Shown here: positions 15,239 to 22,775 of the stretch, one piece after another | Position numbering within the stretch: the first letter of the stretch is position 1 | Layout of the letters: the number at the start of each line of letters is the position of its first letter | Source: Pelomonas dachongensis | GTDB lineage: Bacteria > Pseudomonadota > Gammaproteobacteria > Burkholderiales > Burkholderiaceae_C | Direction of reading: 5' to 3' | Length of the DNA stretch: 64,000 nucleotides | Assembly (NCBI RefSeq): GCF_043555865.1 | Contig: NZ_JBIGHY010000003.1 | Span: 496,001-560,000, forward strand | Made by a program: the position numbers and the translations under genes | Notes under the pieces: generated by a model | Databases searched by the model: none | What the model saw: only the letters and a program-made list of their open reading frames with translations | Told to the model about the DNA's origin: nothing

Positions 15239-17161
15239 ATGGACGTCATCAGCCATTTCGCTGCACGCTACGAGCGCAGCAAGGTCGAGGAACTCACGCT
15301 GGAGGAGTACCTCGCCGAGTGCAAGAGAAACCCCCTCGCCTACGCAACCGCGGCCGAGCGCATGCTGCAGGCCATCGGCGAGCCGCAGATGCTGGACACG
15401 CGCAACGACCCGCGGCTGTCGCGCATCTTTGCGAACAAGACCATCAAGATCTATCCGGCCTTCGCGGAGTTCTATGGCCTGGAAGAAGCCATCGAGCAGG
15501 TGGTGTCGTACTTCAGGCATGCCGCCCAGGGCCTGGAAGAGAAAAAGCAGATCCTGTATTTGCTGGGTCCCGTCGGCGGCGGCAAGAGTTCCATCGCCGA
15601 GCGCCTCAAGCAGCTGATGGAGCACGTGCCGTTCTACGCGCTGGCGGGCTCGCCGGTGAACGAGTCGCCGCTGGGCCTGTTCGACCCGGTCGAGGACGGC
15701 CCGCTGCTGGAGCGCGACTTCGGCATCCCGCGCCGCTACCTGAACCGCATCCTGTCCCCCTGGGCCGTCAAGCGGCTGGACGAGTTCGGCGGCGACATCC
15801 GCAAGTTCAAGGTCGTGAAGCGCTACCCCAGCGTGCTCAAGCAGCTGGGCGTCGCAAAGACCGAGCCGGGGGACGAGAACAACCAGGACATCTCGTCGCT
15901 GGTCGGCAAGGTCGACATCCGCAAGCTGGAGACGTATGCGCAGGACGACCCCGATGCCTACAGCTACAGCGGCGGCCTGTGCCTGGCCAACCAGGGCCTG
16001 CTGGAGTTCGTCGAGATGTTCAAGGCGCCGATCAAGGTGCTGCACCCGCTGCTGACCGCGACGCAGGAGGGCAACTACAAGGGCACAGAGGGCTTCGGCG
16101 CGATTCCCTTCGACGGCATCGTGCTGGCGCACAGCAACGAGAGCGAGTGGAAGACCTTCCGCAACAACAAGAACAACGAGGCCTTCCTGGACCGGGTCTA
16201 CATCGTCAAGGTGCCGTACTGCCTGCGCGTCAGCGAGGAGATCAAGATCTACGAGAAGCTGATCCGCGGCTCGTCGCTGGCCGAGGCCAAGTGCGCGCCG
16301 GGCACGCTGAAGATGATGAGCCAGTTCGCGGTGCTCACGCGCCTGAAGGAGCCCGAGAACTCGTCGCTGTATTCCAAGATGCAGATCTATGACGGCGACA
16401 ACCTGAAGGACACCGACCCGCGCGCCAAGAGCTACCAGGAGTACCGCGACTACGCCGGTGTCGACGAAGGCATGAGCGGCATCAGCACGCGCTTCGCCTA
16501 CAAGATCCTGTCCAAGGTCTTCAACTTCGACTCGGCGGAAGTGGCGGCCAACCCGGTGCACCTGATGTACGTGCTGGAGCAGCAAATCGAGCGTGAGCAG
16601 TTCCCCAAGGAGCAGGAAGAGAAGTACGTCGGCTACATCAAGGAGCAGCTTTCGCCGCGCTACGCGGAGTTCATCGGCAAGGAGATCCAGACCGCCTATC
16701 TGGAGAGTTATTCGGAGTACGGCCAGAACATCTTCGACCGCTACGTGACCTATGCCGACTACTGGATCCAGGACCAGGAATACCGCGACACCGACACCGG
16801 TGAGGTCTTCGACCGTGCGGCGCTGAACGCCGAGCTGGAGAAGATCGAGAAGCCGGCGGGCATCTCCAACCCCAAGGACTTCCGCAACGAGATCGTCAAC
16901 TTCGTGCTGCGCGCGCGCGCCAACAACGCGGGCAAGAACCCGCTGTGGACCAGCTACGAGAAGCTGCGCACCGTCATCGAGAAGAAGATGTTCTCCAACA
17001 CCGAGGAGCTGCTGCCCGTCATCAGCTTCAACGCCAAAGCCAGCGCCGAGGACGCCAAGAAGCACGAGAACTTCGTGCAGCGCATGGTGGACAAGGGCTA
17101 CACGGCCAAGCAGGTGCGGCTGTTGTGCGAGTGGTATCTGCGCGTGAGGAAGAGCAGCTGA
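15239..17161 (+). CDS. prkA: PrkA family serine protein kinase / AAA+ protein (YeaG)
   Basis: The protein has 640 residues, close to E. coli YeaG (644). It has an N-terminal AAA-like ATPase domain with Walker A YLLGPVGGGKSSIAERL (near residue 105) and a C-terminal PrkA domain (SRYAEF-type block, YADYWIQDQEYRD). PrkA proteins act in starvation and stress adaptation; kinase and protease activities have both been reported. ATG 15239 has AGGAG 6 nt upstream and matches the family start (MDVISHFAARYE); an upstream in-frame ATG at 15089 gives unrelated sequence. It is the first gene of the conserved prkA-yeaH-spoVR operon. Confidence 0.95.
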   Translation: MDVISHFAARYERSKVEELTLEEYLAECKRNPLAYATAAERMLQAIGEPQMLDTRNDPRLSRIFANKTIKIYPAFAEFYGLEEAIEQVVSYFRHAAQGLEEKKQILYLLGPVGGGKSSIAERLKQLMEHVPFYALAGSPVNESPLGLFDPVEDGPLLERDFGIPRRYLNRILSPWAVKRLDEFGGDIRKFKVVKRYPSVLKQLGVAKTEPGDENNQDISSLVGKVDIRKLETYAQDDPDAYSYSGGLCLANQGLLEFVEMFKAPIKVLHPLLTATQEGNYKGTEGFGAIPFDGIVLAHSNESEWKTFRNNKNNEAFLDRVYIVKVPYCLRVSEEIKIYEKLIRGSSLAEAKCAPGTLKMMSQFAVLTRLKEPENSSLYSKMQIYDGDNLKDTDPRAKSYQEYRDYAGVDEGMSGISTRFAYKILSKVFNFDSAEVAANPVHLMYVLEQQIEREQFPKEQEEKYVGYIKEQLSPRYAEFIGKEIQTAYLESYSEYGQNIFDRYVTYADYWIQDQEYRDTDTGEVFDRAALNAELEKIEKPAGISNPKDFRNEIVNFVLRARANNAGKNPLWTSYEKLRTVIEKKMFSNTEELLPVISFNAKASAEDAKKHENFVQRMVDKGYTAKQVRLLCEWYLRVRKSS

Positions 17162-17176
17162 TCGGAAGGCAAGCGC

Positions 17177-18457
17177 ATGTCGCTTCAACAGATCATCGAC
17201 AGACGGCTGTCGGGCAAGAACAAGTCCATCGGCAACCGTGAGCGCTTCCTGCGCCGCCACAAAGACCAGATCCGCGAAGCGGTGAAGCGCGCCGTGGACG
17301 GCCGCGGCATCCGCGACATGGAGCGCGGCGAGGACGTCCACATCCCGAAGAAGGACCTGAACGAGCCCGTCTTCGGCCATGGCGACGGCGGCGTGCGCGA
17401 GGTGGTGCGGCCGGGCAACACCGAGTACGTGAAGGGCGACCGCGTCGCCAAGCCCAAAGGTGGACAAGGCGGCCAGGGCGGAGGCGGCGAGGCCAGCGAC
17501 CAGGGCGAGGGGGACGACGACTTCGTCTTCCACCTCAGCAAGGAAGAATTCATGCAGGTCTTCTTCGACGACCTGGCCCTGCCCAACCTGGCCCGCACCA
17601 CACTCGCCGACACGCCCGAGTGGCGCAGCCAGCGCGCTGGCTTCGTCTCCGACGGCACACCCACCAACTTGCACGTGGTGCGCTCCATGCGCGGCGCGCT
17701 GGGTCGCCGCATCGCGCTGGGCATGGACAAGCGCCGCGAACTGCACGAGCTGGAGGCCCGCGAGCAGGAGCTGCTGAAGGAAGACCGCCCGGAGACCCCG
17801 CGCCTGCTGGCCGAGACACGCGAGCGCATCGCCCACCTGCGCGCGCGGCTGGAGGCCATCCCCTTCCTGGACCCCATCGACCTGCGCTTTCGCGCCCGCA
17901 CCCGCATCCCGGTGCCGACGACACGCGCCGTCATGTTCTGCCTGATGGACGTGTCCGGCTCCATGGACGAAGGCCGCAAGGACCTGGCCAAGCGCTTCTT
18001 CATCCTGCTCTACCTGTTCCTCACGCGGCACTACGAGAAGATCGACGTCGTCTTCATCCGCCACCACACGCAGGCGCAGGAAGTCGACGAGCAGAACTTC
18101 TTCCACGCGACAGAGACCGGCGGCACCGTGGTGTCGTCCGCTCTCGTGCTGATGGAGCAGATCATCAAGGAGCGCTACTCGCCCACCGAGTGGAACATCT
18201 ACGGCGCGCAGGCCAGCGACGGCGACAACTGGCACCACGACAGCGGCCGCTGTCGCGAGATCCTGGCCGACAAGATCCTGCCGCTGTGCCGCTACTTCGC
18301 CTACGTGCAGGTGGCCGAGCCCGAGCAGAACCTGTGGGAGGAATACCTGAAGCTGTCCGAGGACCAGCGCCACTTCGCGATGCGCAAGGCGGTGGAGGCA
18401 TCGGAGATCTATCCGGTGTTCCGTGACCTGTTCAAGAAGGAAGGGGCGGCCGCATGA
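17177..18457 (+). CDS. yeaH: YeaH/YhbH family protein (DUF444, UPF0229)
   Basis: This 426-residue cytoplasmic protein of unknown biochemistry is always found with PrkA. The N-terminal basic segment and the family block DMERGEDVHIPKKDLNEP lead to a Gly-rich linker (about 95-115). The C-terminal von Willebrand A-like domain has a MIDAS-type FCLMDVSGSMDE near residue 256. The gap to prkA is 15 nt with a GGAAGG ribosome site. It overlaps the next gene by ATGA. Co-expression with the kinase and SpoVR protein in nutrient stress is known for E. coli and inferred here. Confidence 0.94.
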   Translation: MSLQQIIDRRLSGKNKSIGNRERFLRRHKDQIREAVKRAVDGRGIRDMERGEDVHIPKKDLNEPVFGHGDGGVREVVRPGNTEYVKGDRVAKPKGGQGGQGGGGEASDQGEGDDDFVFHLSKEEFMQVFFDDLALPNLARTTLADTPEWRSQRAGFVSDGTPTNLHVVRSMRGALGRRIALGMDKRRELHELEAREQELLKEDRPETPRLLAETRERIAHLRARLEAIPFLDPIDLRFRARTRIPVPTTRAVMFCLMDVSGSMDEGRKDLAKRFFILLYLFLTRHYEKIDVVFIRHHTQAQEVDEQNFFHATETGGTVVSSALVLMEQIIKERYSPTEWNIYGAQASDGDNWHHDSGRCREILADKILPLCRYFAYVQVAEPEQNLWEEYLKLSEDQRHFAMRKAVEASEIYPVFRDLFKKEGAAA

Positions 18458-20055
18458 GCAGCAAAGAAGACCGTCGCCATCACGAGCGGCCGGCCTCGCC
18501 GCCGCCTGGCGTGGCTGATCGCCGCCAGCACCAGCCGCTGCGGCAGATGAGGCCGCTGCGGCAGCGGCCGTCGCAGCCCCTGCCCTCGCCCAACGACTGG
18601 ACCTTCGATCTGGTCGAGCAGTACCACGCCGTCATCCGCCAGACCGCCGAGCGCTACGGGCTGGACACCTATGCCAACCAGCTGGAGGTCATCACCGCCG
18701 AGCAGATGATGGATGCCTACGCGTCGGTCGGCATGCCGGTGAACTACCGGCACTGGAGCTATGGCAAGGAGTTCATCGCCACCGAGCGCAGCTACAAGCG
18801 CGGCCAGATGGGGCTGGCCTACGAGATCGTCATCAACTCCGACCCCTGCATCGCCTACCTGATGGAGGAGAACACGATGGCCATGCAGGCCCTCGTGATC
18901 GCGCACGCCAGTTACGGACACAACTCCTTCTTCAAGGGCAACTACCTGTTCCGCATGTGGACAGACGCGTCGTCCATCATCGACTACCTCGTCTACGCCA
19001 AGAACTACGTCGCCGACTGCGAGGAGCGCCACGGGCTGGACGCCGTCGAGGGTCTGCTGGACAGCTGCCATGCGCTGATGAACCACGGCGTGGACCGCTA
19101 CCGCCGCCCCGCCAAACTGTCGCTGGCCGAGGAACGCGCGCGGCTGAAGGACCGCGAGCACCACGCGCAGATGCAGATCAACGACATCTGGCGCACGCTG
19201 CCCAAGCGCCCGGACCGCCCCGACGAGGCTGCCGAGAGCCGCCGCTTCCCCGACGAGCCGCAGGAGAACCTGCTGTACTTCATCGAGAAGAACGCGCCGC
19301 TGCTGGAGCCCTGGCAGCGCGAGATCGTGCGCATCGTGCGCAAGATCGCGCAGTACTTCTACCCGCAGCGCCAGACGCAGGTCATGAACGAGGGCTGGGC
19401 CACGTTCTGGCACCACCGGCTGCTGAACCAGATGTACGACGACGGCTATCTGTCGGACGGCATGATGATCGAGTGGCTGAAGTCGCACACCAACGTCGTC
19501 TACCAGCACCCGGGTGCCAACCTGAACCCGTATGCGCTGGGCTTTGCGATGTACACCGACATCAAGCGCATCTGCGAGCACCCGACCGCGGAGGACCGCG
19601 ACTGGTTCCCGGACATCGCCGGCAGCGACTGGCTGCCCACGCTGGACCACGCGATGCGCAACTTCAAGGACGAGAGCTTCATCGGACAGTACCTGAGTCC
19701 GAAGATCATGCGTGACTTCCGTCTGTTCTCCATCCTCGACGACGAGGCCAAGAGTGAGTACGAGATCAGCGCCATCCACGACGAGGTGGGCTACCGCCAC
19801 CTGCGCCAGGCGCTGTCACGGCAGTACGACCTGTCCACCCGCGAGCCCAACATCCAGGTCTGGAACGTCAACCTGCGCGGCGACCGCTCGCTGACGCTGC
19901 GCCACCAGCAGCACCTCAACCGCCCACTGCACGACAGTGCGCAGGAGGTGCTGAGGCATGTCGGAAGGCTGTGGGGTTTCGGCGTGCAGCTGGAGAGCGT
20001 CAACGGGCGCGGGGATGTGACGCGGCGCTGGAGCGTGCCGGCGCAAGTGGGCTGA
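18454..20055 (+). CDS. spoVR: SpoVR family protein (YcgB)
   Basis: The protein has 533 residues (E. coli YcgB 510). The SpoVR core begins at about residue 45 with SPNDWTFDLVEQYHAV. It includes VNYRHWSYGKEF, NTMAMQALVIAHASYGHNSF, and the highly conserved NEGWATFWHH near residue 324. Conserved His/Glu residues suggest metal binding; function is unknown. The first 45 residues are low-complexity (RQ/RPL/P-rich) and poorly conserved, so the exact start is uncertain, although the ATGA overlap with yeaH favours this ATG. It is the last gene of the operon. Confidence 0.93.
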   Translation: MSSKEDRRHHERPASPPPGVADRRQHQPLRQMRPLRQRPSQPLPSPNDWTFDLVEQYHAVIRQTAERYGLDTYANQLEVITAEQMMDAYASVGMPVNYRHWSYGKEFIATERSYKRGQMGLAYEIVINSDPCIAYLMEENTMAMQALVIAHASYGHNSFFKGNYLFRMWTDASSIIDYLVYAKNYVADCEERHGLDAVEGLLDSCHALMNHGVDRYRRPAKLSLAEERARLKDREHHAQMQINDIWRTLPKRPDRPDEAAESRRFPDEPQENLLYFIEKNAPLLEPWQREIVRIVRKIAQYFYPQRQTQVMNEGWATFWHHRLLNQMYDDGYLSDGMMIEWLKSHTNVVYQHPGANLNPYALGFAMYTDIKRICEHPTAEDRDWFPDIAGSDWLPTLDHAMRNFKDESFIGQYLSPKIMRDFRLFSILDDEAKSEYEISAIHDEVGYRHLRQALSRQYDLSTREPNIQVWNVNLRGDRSLTLRHQQHLNRPLHDSAQEVLRHVGRLWGFGVQLESVNGRGDVTRRWSVPAQVG

Positions 20056-20066
20056 CCACTTTCGTC

Positions 20067-20300
20067 CTAGCTTCGGAGCACCGCGAAGATCAGCGCTACC
20101 ACCACCCATGCGGCTAGCACCAGTGCCCAAGTAAGCCGGTGCGGCTTCTCGGCCTGAAGTTCCAGTGCTTGCAGGCGCTGCCGAATGTCCTCACGCTCCG
20201 GCTGTGCTTGCAAGGCCTGCCTGAGCATTGCGATCGCCTGCGCTGTACGCCCGTAGGCTGCATAAACCTCGGCTTCAGACAAAGGATCGAGGGACGTCAT
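20067..20300 (-). CDS. Small FimV-like TPR membrane protein
   Basis: The 77-residue protein begins TSLDPLSEAEVYAAYGRTAQ, very like the C-terminal TPR motif of FimV proteins (DP..EAEVY.AYGR..QA). This is followed by an AML..AL...P helix pair, a coiled stretch and one C-terminal membrane helix (LTWALVLAAWVVVALIFAVL). It starts in an ATGA overlap with the ArsR gene, so it is translated from the same message. Possibly a tail-anchored adaptor. Convergent with spoVR, 11-bp gap. Confidence 0.72.
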   Translation of the reverse strand: MTSLDPLSEAEVYAAYGRTAQAIAMLRQALQAQPEREDIRQRLQALELQAEKPHRLTWALVLAAWVVVALIFAVLRS

Positions 20301-21049
20301 GGTCGTGAGTCTTTGAAGCGTCGAGACTGCAATTCTGCCGCCGAGGCGGTCTGGTTGCCGACAACCAGCAGACCCTCTCTAAGCTTGGCTCGGCCGGTAG
20401 GCGTGAGCCGAAGCTCCCGCGAATCGTCAACGCGCAGCAACCACCCTTTCGCCACCAGCGCCTCCAGCCACGCCACCGCCAGCGGCCCCGCGAAATGGTC
20501 GCGGCGTTCGGACCAGTCCACACAGTCGTACAGCACGCGGCCCGTCGTGGCAAAGCCTTCGGGCATCAGCTCCGCCAACGCTTCGCGGCCCGCGTCGCTG
20601 ACTTCGTAGCGCCCGTCCGGCGCCGCCATGACCCAGCCCTTGGCCAGCAGCGCCTCCCGCAGCTGCACGCCCAGTTCACCGGCCAGATGGCCATAGCAGC
20701 TGCGCGCATGGCGCAGCCCGCGCATCTCCGGTTTCTGCCAGCGGCGCACGTCGGCGGCCGGCTCGGCGTCCCGCCCATGGGCCACGCGCAGCAGCGCTTC
20801 CAGCGCATGCGCCACGTCGCCATCCGCCAGGCCGAAGTAGCGGTGCCGGCCCTGCGGGCGCACGCGGGCCAGACCTTCGTCGACCAGCAGCTTCAGGTGG
20901 GCCGACATGGTCGGCGCCGCCACGCCGGCATGCATGGCCAGCTCGCCCGCCGTGTGCAGCCGGCCGTCCAGCAGCCGCGCCAGCACACGCGCCCGTGTCG
21001 GGTCGGCGATGGCTGCGGCGACGCGGGCCAGGCGTGGCTCCGCGCTCAA
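20297..21049 (-). CDS. ArsR-family winged-helix regulator with C-terminal extension
   Basis: The protein has 250 residues from a TTG start at 21049, with AAGGG 7 nt upstream. Upstream in-frame sequence belongs to another frame of the preceding gene. The N-terminal 90 residues are an ArsR winged helix (ADPTRARVLARLLDGRLHTAGELA, then APTMSAHLKLLVDEGLARVRPQGRHRYF). No Cys metal site is seen in the recognition helix. Residues 100-250 look like a second helix-wing region (LLAKGWVMAAPDGRYEVSDAGREAL) found in MarR/ArsR-like regulators of small-molecule operons. It follows the NIPSNAP and monooxygenase genes in one operon, which it may control. Confidence 0.85.
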   Translation of the reverse strand: MSAEPRLARVAAAIADPTRARVLARLLDGRLHTAGELAMHAGVAAPTMSAHLKLLVDEGLARVRPQGRHRYFGLADGDVAHALEALLRVAHGRDAEPAADVRRWQKPEMRGLRHARSCYGHLAGELGVQLREALLAKGWVMAAPDGRYEVSDAGREALAELMPEGFATTGRVLYDCVDWSERRDHFAGPLAVAWLEALVAKGWLLRVDDSRELRLTPTGRAKLREGLLVVGNQTASAAELQSRRFKDSRP

Positions 21050-21107
21050 TGGTGCACCCTTCGGCCTGCGGCCTGTCCCGCCAGGCGGGGGCGGGCTTGC
21101 TGGGCGC

Positions 21108-21431
21108 TCATTGCGGCACCTGCGCGCGGTCGTTGAGCCCGTAGTCGCGCGCGACCTCCGCCACGCGCAGCCGGTAGTCCGCAAACAGCCCCCCGCGCCC
21201 GGCCGCCTGCGCCTCGCGGTGCCGCTCCATCTCGCGCCAGCCGCGCACGGCGTCCTCGTCGCGCCAGAAGGACAGCGACAGCAGCTTGCCCGGGTCGGCC
21301 AGGCTCTGGAAGCGCTCGACGGAGATGAAGCCGTCCATCCGCTCCAGCAGCGGCTTCAATGCGGCGGCATGGTCCAGGTAGGCGGCGCGTCCCTCGGCCG
21401 TGGGCTGCACTTCGAAGATGACGGCGATCAT
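21108..21431 (-). CDS. Antibiotic biosynthesis monooxygenase (ABM) domain protein
   Basis: The 107-residue ferredoxin-like dimeric barrel begins MIAVIFEVQPTAEGRAAYLDHAA. The centre MDGFISVERFQSL and SFWRDEDAVRGWREMERHREAQ are the family hallmarks. Members include cofactor-free oxygenases and heme-degrading enzymes. Nothing here fixes the substrate. Its start overlaps the stop of the NIPSNAP gene (ATGA), and the ArsR regulator follows after 58 nt. Confidence 0.88.
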   Translation of the reverse strand: MIAVIFEVQPTAEGRAAYLDHAAALKPLLERMDGFISVERFQSLADPGKLLSLSFWRDEDAVRGWREMERHREAQAAGRGGLFADYRLRVAEVARDYGLNDRAQVPQ

Positions 21432-21739
21432 GGCCGCACATCCTCACAGAAAGTGCGCTGCTCGCGCAGGATGAAGCGCTGCGCTTGTGCAAACTCGAAG
21501 TTGGCCCGCGCCTCGGGGTCGGCCTTCAGACGCAGCCGGTAGGCCTCGTAGTCGGCCAGCGAGTCGAAACCCACCAGCCCCCAGGCCTCGAAGTTCGTGC
21601 CTTCCCACGGCAGCCAGTAGCCCAGCAGCCGGCCGCCCAGGCGCGCAATGATGCGGCCCCAGTTCTGCGCGTATTCGCGGAAGGCCTCGCGCTGGTGGGG
21701 GTCGAGTTCGTAGCGGATGAAGCAGGTGATGGCGGGCAT
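21428..21739 (-). CDS. NIPSNAP family protein
   Basis: This 103-residue small alpha+beta barrel protein begins MPAITCFIRYELDPHQREAF and has the block NWGRIIARLGGRLLGYWLPW and the signature FEAWGLVGFDSLADYEAYR. NIPSNAP proteins are structurally related to ABM proteins and often sit beside them; the function in bacteria is not established. It is the first gene of a four-gene minus-strand operon (NIPSNAP, ABM, ArsR, FimV-like). Confidence 0.85.
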   Translation of the reverse strand: MPAITCFIRYELDPHQREAFREYAQNWGRIIARLGGRLLGYWLPWEGTNFEAWGLVGFDSLADYEAYRLRLKADPEARANFEFAQAQRFILREQRTFCEDVRP

Positions 21740-21824
21740 GTGGGCGGCTGCGGTGATGACAAGCCGCGACTGTGCGCCGCCACTGGCCGCCGATGCTTAG
21801 GCGCGCAGCGAAGCGTCGCCAGCG

Positions 21825-22748
21825 CTACCGGGCTGCGGGCGCCTTGAGCCAGCCGTTCACGTCCAGCCAGTTCACGAACAGCGGGAACCAGCCCTGGGCG
21901 GTCTTGCCCGGATAGCCCAGGCCGAAGCCGTGGCCGCCGTTCTGGAACAGGTGGAACTCGACCGGCCGGCCGGCGTCATGCCAGGACTTCACGACGCCGA
22001 ACTGGCCGCGGAACAGGAAGTCGTCCGTCGCGATGACGTTGAACATCGGCGGCGCGTCATGGGGCACGGTGACCGGGCCCATGCCGCCGTAGATGGGCCC
22101 GATGAAGGCGAGCTTCATGGTCTTGGAGTTCAAGGTGGCGTGCATCGTCAGGCCCGCGCCGGCCGAGAAACCGATCATGCCCAGCCGCTTCGTGTCGACG
22201 CCCCACTCCTTCGCGCGCGAATGGATCAACGCATAGGCGGCTTCGGCGTCGGCGAGCGGATTGGACAGGTCGGGCATCAACGGGCGCGGGGTGCCGCTGC
22301 TGGAGCCGGCGGCCGCGAACGTGCGGTTCATCGCGTCCTTGAAGCCGTCCAGCGACTCGGGCGTGGGCTGCAGCCGGTACTTGAGCACGAAGGCGGCGAT
22401 GCCCTTGTCGGCCAGCGCCTGCGCGACCGCCCATCCCTCGTGGTTCAGCGCCAGCCAGCGAAAGCCGCCGCCGGGCGCCACCAGCACAGCCGCACCGTTG
22501 CCCTTGCCAGGCGCCGGCAGGAAGGGCGTCAGCGTGGCCGTCGTGATGTTGCGCGCCATCGGCTGGCCCCATTGCCAGAACCAGGTCTCCGAGGCCGGCT
22601 GGTTCTCGACACCGCCGGTGCCCAGCAGGATGGCGCGCGGCTCGGCAGGGGTGGGGTGCGGCTGGATGGTGCCGTCCTGGCCGTGGGCAAGTGTTGCGGT
22701 GGCCATCAGCAAGGCGCACAGGGCAAAGCGCAGGGAGTGCATGGGCAT
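21825..22748 (-). CDS. Exported alpha/beta hydrolase, acetyl-xylan-esterase-like
   Basis: The protein has 307 residues with a signal peptide (LRFALCALLMATATLAHG). The core shows the oxyanion segment VLVAPGGGFRWLALNHEG, the nucleophile elbow IGFSAGAG (about residue 195), ATDDFLF (acid) and NGGHGFG (His). This arrangement is that of BD-FAE/Axe-type carbohydrate esterases. It starts 28 nt after the GH3 gene on the same strand, so a role removing acetyl or feruloyl groups from xylan is likely (inference). Two in-frame ATGs 6 nt apart are possible starts. Confidence 0.82.
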   Translation of the reverse strand: MPMHSLRFALCALLMATATLAHGQDGTIQPHPTPAEPRAILLGTGGVENQPASETWFWQWGQPMARNITTATLTPFLPAPGKGNGAAVLVAPGGGFRWLALNHEGWAVAQALADKGIAAFVLKYRLQPTPESLDGFKDAMNRTFAAAGSSSGTPRPLMPDLSNPLADAEAAYALIHSRAKEWGVDTKRLGMIGFSAGAGLTMHATLNSKTMKLAFIGPIYGGMGPVTVPHDAPPMFNVIATDDFLFRGQFGVVKSWHDAGRPVEFHLFQNGGHGFGLGYPGKTAQGWFPLFVNWLDVNGWLKAPAAR

Positions 22749-22775
22749 GTCGTTCGAGTCGGTGGGGGGAGGGGT

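Noticed and set aside
14906..18373. A very long open frame on the minus strand opposite prkA and yeaH
   Set aside because: It is antisense to two clearly recognised genes; such frames arise from the GC-rich third codon position. No protein motif is visible.
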